64,000 bases of DNA, taken from assembly GCA_937874695.1 (NCBI GenBank), contig CALNAJ010000029.1, positions 1-64,000 of the forward strand. The letters are read 5' to 3'. This DNA is from an uncultured Lactobacillus sp. (GTDB lineage Bacteria; Bacillota; Bacilli; Lactobacillales; Lactobacillaceae). Under the pieces are notes generated by a model. The model searched no databases. It was not told where the DNA came from and worked only from the letters and a program-made list of their open reading frames with translations. Positions 44,436-52,839 of the stretch are shown here, one piece after another (within the stretch, counting starts at the first letter, position 1; each line of letters opens with the position of its first letter). A program made the translations under genes and the position numbers.

Positions 44436-44909
44436 TCAATCAGTTTGGTTCACAACGTTCCGGGTCAACACGAGTCGGTCCCGAAGCTTCAGGCCGTTCT
44501 CCATAATATCGTGATTATAGTGGGTCGTAAAGTAATCGGCCTCCACCGCCACAACACGATAACCCTGCCGTTGATAGAGGTAGAGTTGGGTGAAGCTCGT
44601 GGTCCCCGTGGCTACCTGTAACGTGCGGTAACCATGGTCGTTGGCCCACTGTCGGGCAAACTCCAAGAGAGCCTTGCCGTAGCCCTGCCGCTGACGGCTG
44701 GGGGTGACAGCCAGATTGGCAATCTCCAGCACCTGGTCGGCGTGCGGCAGGAGCACCAGTACGCCAATCAACTCCCGGGAATCGCTAGCAGCGAAGGCCG
44801 TTCCCGTTGTCAAGTAGCCATCAATTAGGTCCTGACTGGGATCAGCGCTCAGTAGCAGCTCATTTTGAGCCGGTGTGGGCCGCTGAAATTTCTGATAAAC
44901 CAAGACCAA
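44436..44909 (-). CDS. GNAT-family N-acetyltransferase
   Basis: 157-aa acetyltransferase. The acetyl-CoA binding motif A is seen as LAVTPSRQRQGYGKALLEFA (about residues 66-85), followed by LYQRQGYR near 132. The substrate is unknown. TTG start with GGAGG 8 nt upstream. It sits between phoH and yqeY, so it interrupts the usual yqeY-phoH neighbourhood and has its own context. Confidence 0.85.
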   Translation of the reverse strand: MVLVYQKFQRPTPAQNELLLSADPSQDLIDGYLTTGTAFAASDSRELIGVLVLLPHADQVLEIANLAVTPSRQRQGYGKALLEFARQWANDHGYRTLQVATGTTSFTQLYLYQRQGYRVVAVEADYFTTHYNHDIMENGLKLRDRLVLTRNVVNQTD

Positions 44910-44929
44910 AGCATCTGCCTCCCTTCGTT

Positions 44930-44962
44930 AAAAAAATCACCACGGTTCGACCGTGATGATTC
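44930..44962 (-). terminator. Terminator after yqeY
   Basis: Minus strand hairpin with arms AATCATCACGGT and ACCGTGGTGATT, followed by a T run. Confidence 0.85.
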
Positions 44963-44970
44963 CAGTAAAC

Positions 44971-45417
44971 TTACTTGTTTAATTGTGCCTTAACGGTCTT
45001 GTTGACAACGGCACCATCGGCCTTGCCCTTAACCTGTGGCATCACAACGCCCATGACCTTACCGAAGTCACCCATGCCACTAGCAGACACCTTAGCGATG
45101 CTGTCAGCAACGATCTTAGCAACTTCGTCTTCGCTCATTTGCTTAGGCGCGTACTTTTCAACGATGGCGATTTCGGCCTTAACGCCTTCTACCAAGTCGT
45201 CACGGTTACCTTTGGCGAATTCTTCCATGGATTCCTTACGCTGCTTCAATTCACGGGAAACAATCGTCAATTCTTCGTCAGGGGTCAAATCATGGCCTTG
45301 CTTAACCTTTTCGTTGGTCAAAGCAGCCTTCATCATCCGGATAACGTTTAAGGATAACTTATCGTGGGCCTTCATAGCCGTCTTTAAATCAGTGTTGAGT
45401 TGGGTCTCTAAACTCAT
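44971..45417 (-). CDS. yqeY: GatB/YqeY domain protein
   Basis: 148-aa helical protein of the YqeY family, related to the tail of the GatB amidotransferase subunit and presumed to bind tRNA. It has the typical N-terminus LNTDLKTAMKAHDKLSLNVI and the C-terminal GKADGAVVNKTVKAQL. AGGAGG precedes the ATG. In relatives it follows rpsU directly; here 4.7 kb of accessory genes lie between them. Confidence 0.93.
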   Translation of the reverse strand: MSLETQLNTDLKTAMKAHDKLSLNVIRMMKAALTNEKVKQGHDLTPDEELTIVSRELKQRKESMEEFAKGNRDDLVEGVKAEIAIVEKYAPKQMSEDEVAKIVADSIAKVSASGMGDFGKVMGVVMPQVKGKADGAVVNKTVKAQLNK

Positions 45418-45459
45418 TACATTTCCTCCTAAAAATCGTGATTACTATCTAGTTTACAC

Positions 45460-45813
45460 CTATTTAGCGGATGCGTCAGCTGAAGTCACCGCAACACGTT
45501 GTTGATGGTAATATTGCCCCCACTTTTCCATCGCCGAAATCACTGGCCACAATGACTGGCCAAAAACCGTGAGCCGATACTCTGTCTGTGGCTGTACCGC
45601 GACGTAGACCCGTTTCTCCAACAAGCCGTCCGCAACCAACTCATTTAGCTGGCGCTCCAAAACTCTCGTCGAAATCCGTGGCAACCACCGCTTGAAGTCA
45701 CTAAAACGGCCAACTTGTTCCTGAAACAAGCGATAGAGAATCACACTTTTCCATTTCCCCGCCACAAACTGTAATGTATCCTCAACCTGACAACTATCAG
45801 CGCAATACTTCAC
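45460..45813 (-). CDS. HxlR-family transcriptional regulator
   Basis: 117-aa winged-helix regulator with the HxlR pattern: N-terminal Cys (residues 4 and 8), FVAGKWKSVILYRLF, ISTRVLERQLNELVADGLLEK (in part) and YRLTVFGQSL. Members often respond to reactive electrophiles through Cys. The GTG start has GGGAGGG upstream. It is divergent from a quinone-oxidoreductase-like gene, which it probably controls. Confidence 0.88.
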   Translation of the reverse strand: MKYCADSCQVEDTLQFVAGKWKSVILYRLFQEQVGRFSDFKRWLPRISTRVLERQLNELVADGLLEKRVYVAVQPQTEYRLTVFGQSLWPVISAMEKWGQYYHQQRVAVTSADASAK

Positions 45814-46066
45814 GTGTCTCGCCCTCCCACTCTTGTGCTTTCATTCTACGCCGAGGCTACCAGAAAACAAGTCAGGTCACCTCCGACACGTGCCGATTGA
45901 TTTCACCTTTGATTATGTATTTTCATGGTCGTGGTGCCATCACCAAACATAAAAGTTTGCGATTGGCCCTCTCGACCTATGTGCTATTTCAAGATTCAGG
46001 ATTGTTTTTCACCAGTCGATGATTTACGCTAGCACTGGATTACTATTTATGAAGGGAAGTTTTGCC

Positions 46067-47095
46067 ATGTCAGATATGCGGGCTATTGGCTTCACCCAGA
46101 ATTTACCCATTGAAAATGAAAAGAGTTTCTTTGAATTCTTTACACCCAAACCAATACCAACGGGTCACGATATCTTGGTAAAGGTCCAGGCTACCTCGGT
46201 CAATCCCGTGGATACCGGCGTGCGGCGTGGGACCCAGGGTGTCCTTACCACACCCAAGGTGATTGGCTGGGATGCGTATGGCACCGTTGACGCAGTTGGC
46301 GACGCCGTCAGTCTGTTTCAACCCGGTGACCGGGTCTTCTATGCCGGTTCCTTCAAGCGCGCCGGTTCGGACAGCGAATACCACCTCGTGGATGAACGGA
46401 TTGTGGGCCACGCACCCACGACGCTGAGTCCTGCAGAGATTGCCGCCATGCCTTTGACTTCACTGACGGCCTGGGAAGCCCTCTTCGAACAAATGCCACT
46501 TGATTTCGACCATCCCCAGGATAACGCTGGCAAGACTGTGTTAATCATCAATGGTGCCGGCGGCGTTGGCTCAACAGCCACACAGCTCGCCCACTTGGCT
46601 GGGCTGACCGTCATCGCTACGGCATCGCGGCCAGAAACCATTGCCTGGACCAAGGCCCACGGCGCTGATGCCGTCGTCAATCATCGTAAGAACCTCGTCG
46701 ATGAGGTCCACGCGCTGGGTTACGCCACAGTTGACTACATTCTGGAGCTCAGCAATCTCAATCAACACTGGGCCGAGATTGTCGCACTCATCGCGCCCAG
46801 CGGCCACATCGTCTCCATCACGGGTAACGACCAGCCAATCGACCTCCGGGCCTTAAAACAAAAGCGGGCGACCTTTGCCTGGGAGTGGATGTACACGAAG
46901 TCCTTCTTCGAAACGCCGGATATGATCAGCCAACATGCGATTCTGGAACATGTGCGCGACCTGTTGGATACGGGCCAGCTTAAATCCACTCTGACAAAAA
47001 CCTTCACCCCCATTAACGCCACCAACCTGCGCGCGGCCCACGCGTTAGTGGAAGCCAACCGAATGATTGGCAAGGTCGTTTTAACCAATAACTAA
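46067..47095 (+). CDS. Zinc-free MDR oxidoreductase (quinone oxidoreductase-like)
   Basis: 342-aa medium-chain dehydrogenase/reductase. It has the NADPH-binding NGAGGVGSTATQLA (about residues 163-176) and the GroES-like N-domain, but no catalytic or structural zinc Cys set, as in zeta-crystallin-like NADPH:quinone reductases. Such enzymes reduce quinones or enones. The ATG at 46067 follows AAGGGAAG. It is divergent from an HxlR regulator, a common pairing for electrophile stress. Confidence 0.88.
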   Translation: MSDMRAIGFTQNLPIENEKSFFEFFTPKPIPTGHDILVKVQATSVNPVDTGVRRGTQGVLTTPKVIGWDAYGTVDAVGDAVSLFQPGDRVFYAGSFKRAGSDSEYHLVDERIVGHAPTTLSPAEIAAMPLTSLTAWEALFEQMPLDFDHPQDNAGKTVLIINGAGGVGSTATQLAHLAGLTVIATASRPETIAWTKAHGADAVVNHRKNLVDEVHALGYATVDYILELSNLNQHWAEIVALIAPSGHIVSITGNDQPIDLRALKQKRATFAWEWMYTKSFFETPDMISQHAILEHVRDLLDTGQLKSTLTKTFTPINATNLRAAHALVEANRMIGKVVLTNN

Positions 47096-47115
47096 ATCAT
47101 TTTTCCTCATCACGC

Positions 47116-47175
47116 AATAGTCGCTCCCACCAATTCGTTTGCTGTTTCTAACGAATGGTGGAAGCGACTATTTTA
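47116..47175 (+). terminator. Terminator after the oxidoreductase gene
   Basis: Long hairpin (AATAGTCGCT.CCACCA.TTCGTT pairing with AACGAA.TGGTGG.AGCGACTATT) followed by TTT, 21 nt after the stop codon. Confidence 0.85.
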
Positions 47176-47370
47176 ATGCAAAATTAGGCAGAATTTTCTT
47201 GCTTTCAAACAAGGGATGAATGCCACTATGCCCTACGTTGACTGGCAATGTAGCTTTCTACGATTTTTTGCTCATGTGATGCCCCCATAAATATTATTAT
47301 AAGACGCTTTGCTATAAATACAACATACTCATATGCTATGCTACCATCAAGCAAGAGGAGGTGGCAACTT

Positions 47371-48624
47371 ATGGCGAAGACAATGGCGCAATTACCTTAT
47401 CATTATGGGGTTAAAGTTAGAGTCTTTCCTTCAACCGAACAAAAGCGGCTGATTAAGCGTAACAGTGACGCCAGTCGGTTTATTTATAATCAGATGAACG
47501 GTATGAATAATGACTTGTTCTGGTTGAAGCAAGTGAAGATTCCAATTACACTTGTCTTGAATCGAATTGCTGATTTGACTGAACGTCTAAAGAAGCCCTC
47601 AACTGCTATCTCCAATATTCATGGATGGTTAAATCATCCGGATTTTGACAGCCTGATGAAAGCCAATGTTATCAAGAATTACAAGACTGCCTGGAAGCTG
47701 TTTCGCCAGGTTCATCGGGCGGGGACTCCTAAATTTCATAAACGAGGTTATACTCAGACTTATCAAACGTCGTGTCTTTACAGTGCAAAAGTGACAGTAC
47801 CAACCATGAGCAATGGTAGCGTAAGACTAAATGATGCCCACCATCTACAACTACCCAAACTGGGATGTCTTCGTTTCAAAGGGCTGCCATCGAAGATTTT
47901 GGATCAAGCTGATGATATTAGAATCGGAACCACGACAATTTCAATGGATGCTGTAGGCCATTACTTCGTTTCCCTGCAGATGAGTTCGGAGCACCCCTTC
48001 GTTTCTGAGCAACCAGTCATTAAATCTAAAGTCGGCATTGATTTGAACCTTGATAATTTTCTGACGGACTCTAATGGCCAGGTAATTGATAATCCACGTT
48101 ATTACCGGATAATTAAGGGGAAGCTGGCTAAAGCTCAACAGAAATTGTCACGGCGGGCCAGACGAGCTAAAAAGAGCAAACGACGATTATCAGAATCCAA
48201 GAATTATCAAAAGCAAAGGTTACTAGTGGCTAAATTGCAGCTTAAAGTCGCTAACCAACGCAAGAATTTTCTGCACCACGTCTCTACGGCCTTAATCAAA
48301 AACCACGATTTAGTCGTAGCTGAAGAGTTGCGGAGTAAAAATATGTTGCGGAACCACGCTTTGGCAATGAGTATCTCGGACGTTGGCTGGCGAACACTAT
48401 TGGGTATGCTGTCTTACAAAGCTGATTTGTACGGTCGGAAATTTTTGACTATAAATCCCCGAAATACAACGCAAACTTGTAGCCATTGTGGGCACGTCAT
48501 GACTGGTAAGAACAAGCTGACGTTAGCTGATCGCAAGTGGATGTGTCCTAGCTGTGGTGCGTTTCATGTCCGTGATCATAACGCGGCTAAAAATATTTTA
48601 GCAAAAGGTTTAGCAACCCTGTAA
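47371..48624 (+). mobile_element. tnpB: TnpB RNA-guided nuclease gene of an IS200/IS605-type element, no tnpA
   Basis: 417-aa TnpB. Visible: N-terminal helix-turn-helix region (about 1-60), split RuvC-like nuclease with Asp 224 (KVGIDLNLDNF), Glu 318 (VVAEELRSK) and Asp 402 (VRDHNAAKNIL), and a zinc ribbon with Cys 370/373 and 392/395. All catalytic residues are present, so the protein may be active. No tnpA transposase is visible, so it is a lone tnpB. GAGGAGGTGG precedes the ATG at 47371. The element ends are not exactly known. Confidence 0.92.
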
Positions 48625-48775
48625 GAAATGAGTCCGCCTGGCAACCTGCGGACCTAAAAGGCTTTGGTAATTAGCGGATAAGTCCTATTCGTAGGCTAGC
48701 ACTGTATCTAAGCAAATTGTGGTCACCATACCGTGGGGTGTGGTTCTCACAAGCGTCCGTTTTTAAACGGGCGTG
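48600..48775 (+). ncRNA. Candidate omega RNA / right end of the TnpB element
   Basis: Starting at the end of tnpB: hairpin GTCCGC/GCGGAC (48632-48653), hairpin CCTA-TTCG-TAGG, hairpin ACCATACC/GGTGTGGT, then a 9-bp hairpin CGTCCGTTT/AAACGGGCG ending near 48772. Several hairpins directly after tnpB fit the guide-RNA scaffold that overlaps the right end in this family. The guide would start just after the last hairpin, at the 3' end of the next gene. The boundaries are inference. Confidence 0.5.
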
Positions 48776-48800
48776 GTTGACTGCACTGATTATCAAATGG

Positions 48801-49895
48801 TTAGTCGAAAACAACAATCGGCTTGATGACTTTACCACTGGCAGAGTCCGCAAACGCCTGATTAATATCTTCAAACTTGTAAAGCTTGGTGAGTTTATCA
48901 AATGGGAACAAGCCCTTTTGGTAATACTTAACAATCTTAGGAATAAAGAGTTGTGGAATGGCGTCACCTTCAATGACCCCAGCAATCGTCTTGCTTTCGG
49001 CCATGATGTCATCATTCACATTAAACGTGACATCGCCAGCAATCCCCACGACTGCATCGATGCCGCGCGGCTTGATTGCGTTAGCTGATTCCTTGATGCA
49101 TTGTGCGGCACCGGTCGTTTCCAACGCAAAGTCGGTTCCGTTACCGGTAATCCGTTTGATTTCGGCAACCACATCGACGCCAGGCTTACTCTCAATGACA
49201 TCCGTTGCACCCAACTCGCGAGCCATGTCCAAGCGGTAGGGATTAGGCCGGTTCACGACAATGATGTGTTCCATGTTCATTAGCTTGGCAGCCATCACAC
49301 CGGACAACCCAACGGCGCCGGCACCAAAGATGACAATTGAATCGCCAAATTTAGGCTTGAAGTATTGTAAAACTGTTCCGGCACCGGTTTGAATTCCACA
49401 GCCCAAAGGTCCGAGGAGTTTAAGATCGGCGTTCTCGTCAACTTTAACCACACCGCGTTCGGAGACTACGGAATAAGTACTAAACGAAGATTGCCCGAAG
49501 AAGTTTGACACGGCTTCCCCATCCTGTGTAATTGCGGCGGAACCATCCTTACGACGCCCACCAAAATTAATTTGGTTCATTTTATCACATTCTGCAGGAT
49601 GACCTGACAGGCAACTCTCACATACCCCACATGAATTAAATGATAGAACCACGTGATCACCAGGCTTCACCGTTGAGACGGATGATCCCACCTCTTCGAC
49701 AATTCCGGAACCTTCATGGCCCAGAACAACTGGATAGCCAGCCATGCCGGCATCGCGACCGACAGCATCCGTGTGGCAGACACCACTCGCTACCATTTTT
49801 ACCAGGACTTCATCATTTTCTAAATCCGCTAGTTGTGCTTTTTCAATCGTTAAAGGCTCCCCTGATTTGCGAGCCATTGCTACCGTAATATCCAT
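48801..49895 (-). CDS. Zinc-dependent alcohol dehydrogenase (benzyl/aryl alcohol type)
   Basis: 364-aa NAD-dependent medium-chain alcohol dehydrogenase. Catalytic zinc ligands Cys 40 (GVCHTD), His 60 and Glu 61 (VVLGHEGSG) and the Cys in GPLGCGIQTGAG are present; the structural zinc uses Cys 89, 92, 95 and 103. The nucleotide site is GAGAVGLSGVMA. It resembles aryl-alcohol or benzyl alcohol dehydrogenases; the true substrate is unknown. The ATG at 49895 has GGAGGG upstream. The TnpB element ends within about 30 bp of its stop codon. Confidence 0.9.
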   Translation of the reverse strand: MDITVAMARKSGEPLTIEKAQLADLENDEVLVKMVASGVCHTDAVGRDAGMAGYPVVLGHEGSGIVEEVGSSVSTVKPGDHVVLSFNSCGVCESCLSGHPAECDKMNQINFGGRRKDGSAAITQDGEAVSNFFGQSSFSTYSVVSERGVVKVDENADLKLLGPLGCGIQTGAGTVLQYFKPKFGDSIVIFGAGAVGLSGVMAAKLMNMEHIIVVNRPNPYRLDMARELGATDVIESKPGVDVVAEIKRITGNGTDFALETTGAAQCIKESANAIKPRGIDAVVGIAGDVTFNVNDDIMAESKTIAGVIEGDAIPQLFIPKIVKYYQKGLFPFDKLTKLYKFEDINQAFADSASGKVIKPIVVFD

Positions 49896-49939
49896 TGTGT
49901 TTCCCTCCATGATTTGTTCGTTTTGTAACAAGCATATTT

Positions 49940-49967
49940 ATTTTAACCTATAATTTGCAAAATTCAA
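49940..49967 (-). promoter_or_regulatory. Promoter of the alcohol dehydrogenase gene
   Basis: Minus strand -35 TTGAAT (49962-49967), 16-bp spacer, -10 TAAAAT (49940-49945), about 45 bp upstream of the start codon. Confidence 0.5.
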
Positions 49968-50125
49968 TGATTCTCTATGTAAATTTAGTTAATATTCATT
50001 GCGTCGTCATCCACTTCGACCGAGCAACGACAATAACCTTGTGTCCTGGACAGAGGCCCCTGACCATGCAGCTGTTAACCACTTCTTTTTTCCCGTAGCG
50101 CATGAACTTCACGTAACCGATACAA

Positions 50126-50158
50126 AAAACCGCTAACCAATTAAGGTCAGCGGTTTTT
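50126..50158 (-). terminator. Terminator after rpsU
   Basis: Hairpin with arms AAACCGCTGACC and GGTTAGCGGTTT (6-nt centre), with T runs on both strands. Confidence 0.82.
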
Positions 50159-50179
50159 GAGTTAAATTGCAAAAAGAGC

Positions 50180-50368
50180 TTAGAAACGCTTCTTCTTGGC
50201 TTTACGCTTACGCGCAGCTTCTGATTTTAACTTTTTCTTCACACTTGGTTTTTCGTAAAATTCACGTTTACGGTATTCTTGTAAAGTACCGCTACGGGAA
50301 ACCGTACGTTTGAAGCGCCGAAGAGCGTCGTCAAAAGACTCGTTTTTGCGAACGACTGTCTTTGCCAT
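50180..50368 (-). CDS. rpsU: 30S ribosomal protein S21
   Basis: 62-aa very basic ribosomal protein with the family N-terminus (VVRKNESFDDALRRFKR) and a Lys/Arg-rich tail. GGAGGGAGGG precedes the ATG at 50368. In relatives it is followed by yqeY, which here is 4.7 kb away. Confidence 0.97.
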   Translation of the reverse strand: MAKTVVRKNESFDDALRRFKRTVSRSGTLQEYRKREFYEKPSVKKKLKSEAARKRKAKKKRF

Positions 50369-50561
50369 ATAAAATTCCCTCCCTCCGAGCACAAGTAATA
50401 ACGCCGGTTAGTTTTTTACCACCGGCGTAACGGTTCTTAACTATTATACATAATCATACAAACGGCGTCAATAACGCAAAGCAATAAAATTTGAACCGTT
50501 TTAACGGACGGGGTAAACTAGGGGTAATCATTAAGAAAAAAACGCAGAGGAGTTGCTCGCT

Positions 50562-51389
50562 ATGCCGCAGATTACCATCTTCATTATTTCTGATTCTTCC
50601 GGGGAAACGGCGCTGACCGTTGCCCAGACGGCGGTGTCTCAGTTTCCCACCGTGCAAGCCAGCTATCAACGGTTCCCCTTTATCCAAACCGATTCAATTC
50701 TCGATGGGATTCTCAACCTCGCAAAAAAACAGCGGGCGATGATCTTTCACACACTGGTCAACGCCAAGCTGAGTAAAAAGGTCAGAGAATTTGCGACTAC
50801 TAACCAGCTCCAGCAGTTTGACTGCATCCAGCCGGCCATGGCCGTCATGCAAAACGCCACGGGCTTAACTCCCGAAGGCGTGCCCGGCCTGGTCCACAAC
50901 CTCAACGATACTTATTTCGACCGGATTGCCGCCATGGAATTCGCCGTTACCTACGACGATGGGAAGGACCCGACCGGCCTACTCAAGGCGGACATCGTGA
51001 TTCTCGGGGTCTCACGGACCTCCAAAACTCCCCTGTCACTCTTCCTTGCCAACCGGAACTTACGGGTCGCTAACCTGCCGTTAGGCCCCACCACGCAACT
51101 CCCAGATGAGCTGTGGCAAGTTGACCCCAAACGGATCTTCGGCCTGACCAACAAACCAGAATCGCTCAGAAAGATTCGCCAGGAACGAATGCTGTCTTAT
51201 GGTCTGCCCGCCGACAGTGCCTACTCCGATACCAAGAAGATTAGCGAAGAGTTGGATTACGCTCAGAAGATTTATAAAAAAATTGGTTGCCTGGTAATCG
51301 ACGTCTCCAACAAGTCGATTGAGGAAACGGCGACACTGATTATGGAGAGTGTGGATTACGATTTAATTCCCCACTCATTGACCGACTAA
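50562..51389 (+). CDS. Pyruvate phosphate dikinase regulatory protein family (PpsR/YqfL)
   Basis: 275-aa bifunctional kinase/phosphorylase of the PpsR (DUF299) family, which switches pyruvate,phosphate dikinase or PEP synthase on and off. It has the P-loop GVSRTSKTPLS (about residues 147-157) and the N-terminal ISDSSGETA motif. Its target enzyme is not in this window. The ATG at 50562 follows AGAGGAG. It is divergent from rpsU. In Bacillus the homolog lies near glyS-dnaG. Confidence 0.92.
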   Translation: MPQITIFIISDSSGETALTVAQTAVSQFPTVQASYQRFPFIQTDSILDGILNLAKKQRAMIFHTLVNAKLSKKVREFATTNQLQQFDCIQPAMAVMQNATGLTPEGVPGLVHNLNDTYFDRIAAMEFAVTYDDGKDPTGLLKADIVILGVSRTSKTPLSLFLANRNLRVANLPLGPTTQLPDELWQVDPKRIFGLTNKPESLRKIRQERMLSYGLPADSAYSDTKKISEELDYAQKIYKKIGCLVIDVSNKSIEETATLIMESVDYDLIPHSLTD

Positions 51390-51437
51390 ACGGATTCGCC
51401 AACAAGTAATTTTACAATTTTTGCATTTTTAAACAGC

Positions 51438-51485
51438 AAGGGTTCCCATTATCTCAATCATCGAGATTGTGGGAACCCTTTTTAT
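51438..51485. terminator. Bidirectional terminator between convergent genes
   Basis: Strong hairpin with arms AAGGGTTCCCA and TGGGAACCCTT plus ATCTC/GAGAT inside, flanked by TTT on the plus strand. It serves ppsR and the convergent flavoprotein operon. Confidence 0.85.
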
Positions 51486-51490
51486 TAGGA

Positions 51491-52825
51491 TTAATCCGTC
51501 CAAATGCCATAGAGGTCTGCCGCCGCTGATGGATAGGCAAAGAAGGTGTCATGGAGCTGTGCTGGCGTCACGTGCTGCTGAATCAGCAACGCCACATAAT
51601 TGATCAGCACATCCGCTTGGTAGCTGATGGCTTCCGCACCCACGACCTGACCACTTTGCCGGTCAACGACCAAGATCACTTGTGCTTGGTCATCGTACTC
51701 TCGCTGATACGTCAGCCACTTGTTCAAGGCCACCTCCCGTAACGTATAGCGATTCGGCTTCTGTCGGGCCACTGCCGCACTCACCCCGACCTGAGCCAAA
51801 CGTGGCAGGCTAAACACCGCACTCACTTGTAAGGGATAGACGATGGGAAATCTGGGCGTAGCCGTCAAAAGATCACCGACGTACTTTCCCTGAAAAATGG
51901 CGTAATTCGCCAGTTTCGGCGTCGCAACGGCCGCACAGTCACCGACCGCAAATATATTGTGATTGCTGGTCTGCAAGTAATCATCTACCCGAATGCCGTG
52001 CGCATCAGTGGTAACGCCTGCCGCCTGCAGGTTGAGGTCGTCAACGTTGGGTAAACGCCCCAACGCCGCATAAACAGCCTCCGTCGTCCATTGAGTCCCA
52101 GACGCAGTCGTCACTTGAAGAGCCGTTGACGTTCGATCAAGACGCGCCAACTCATCGTCAAAAACAACCCGGACATTTTGTTTGGCGAGATTGGCAATTA
52201 GCTTTTGAACCAGTTGGGGGTCAAAGCCCCGCAGTGCCACGTGATTATGCTGAACCAACGTGACCGTCGCACCGGCCTCACTCGCAATTCCAGCAATGGC
52301 AAAGGCAATGACGCCGGCACCTAAGATCGTGATATTTCTGGGTGCCGCGTGCCGTTTGAAGAAGCTCCCGGAGTGTTCGACCCATTGACCCCCAGGAAAA
52401 GTGAGTTCTCTGGGACGGGCACCCGTGGCAATGACAAAATTTTTAGCTGTGAATCGCTCACCATTAACCCGAATTTGCTGAGAATTGATAAACTCCGCGT
52501 GACCTTCAAAGGTTGCGATATCGTTGGCCACGAATCGCCGTTTGAAATTTTCTTGCGTCTGACTGACCACGGTATCTCTGTGCGCGGCCAACCGTTCCCA
52601 GTTTACCGGTGGCACGGCTGTCGACCCGTTTTGAACACGAAAATCTCGGTGAGCCTCAATGCCCCCCAAAAGGACTTTCTTCGGCGTACTACCGCGATTC
52701 ACGGTCGTGCCACCCCAGTCACGCTGCTCAATGACAGCCACAGTCTGGCCGTGAGACGCCGCACGAATGGCTGCTCCGGCACCACCAACACCGCCGCCAA
52801 TGACGATCGTATCAAATACTTTCAT
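51491..52825 (-). CDS. Flavoprotein of the disulfide-reductase family lacking the redox cysteines
   Basis: 444-aa FAD/NAD(P) oxidoreductase with the fold of dihydrolipoamide dehydrogenase: N-terminal GGGVGGAGAAIRAA FAD motif, second Rossmann GAGVIAFAIAGIASEAG, IFAVGDCA motif and a dimerisation domain. The redox-active CxxxxC is replaced: where the family has GGTCVNVGCVPKK this has GGTTVNRGSTPKK, so Thr 42 and Ser 47 replace both Cys. The C-terminal His-Glu dyad is also absent (FAYPSAAAD). It cannot act as a classical disulfide reductase. It is co-transcribed with an oxalate-decarboxylase-like bicupin 14 bp upstream. Confidence 0.88.
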   Translation of the reverse strand: MKVFDTIVIGGGVGGAGAAIRAASHGQTVAVIEQRDWGGTTVNRGSTPKKVLLGGIEAHRDFRVQNGSTAVPPVNWERLAAHRDTVVSQTQENFKRRFVANDIATFEGHAEFINSQQIRVNGERFTAKNFVIATGARPRELTFPGGQWVEHSGSFFKRHAAPRNITILGAGVIAFAIAGIASEAGATVTLVQHNHVALRGFDPQLVQKLIANLAKQNVRVVFDDELARLDRTSTALQVTTASGTQWTTEAVYAALGRLPNVDDLNLQAAGVTTDAHGIRVDDYLQTSNHNIFAVGDCAAVATPKLANYAIFQGKYVGDLLTATPRFPIVYPLQVSAVFSLPRLAQVGVSAAVARQKPNRYTLREVALNKWLTYQREYDDQAQVILVVDRQSGQVVGAEAISYQADVLINYVALLIQQHVTPAQLHDTFFAYPSAAADLYGIWTD

Positions 52826-52839
52826 TGGCTAACTCCTAT

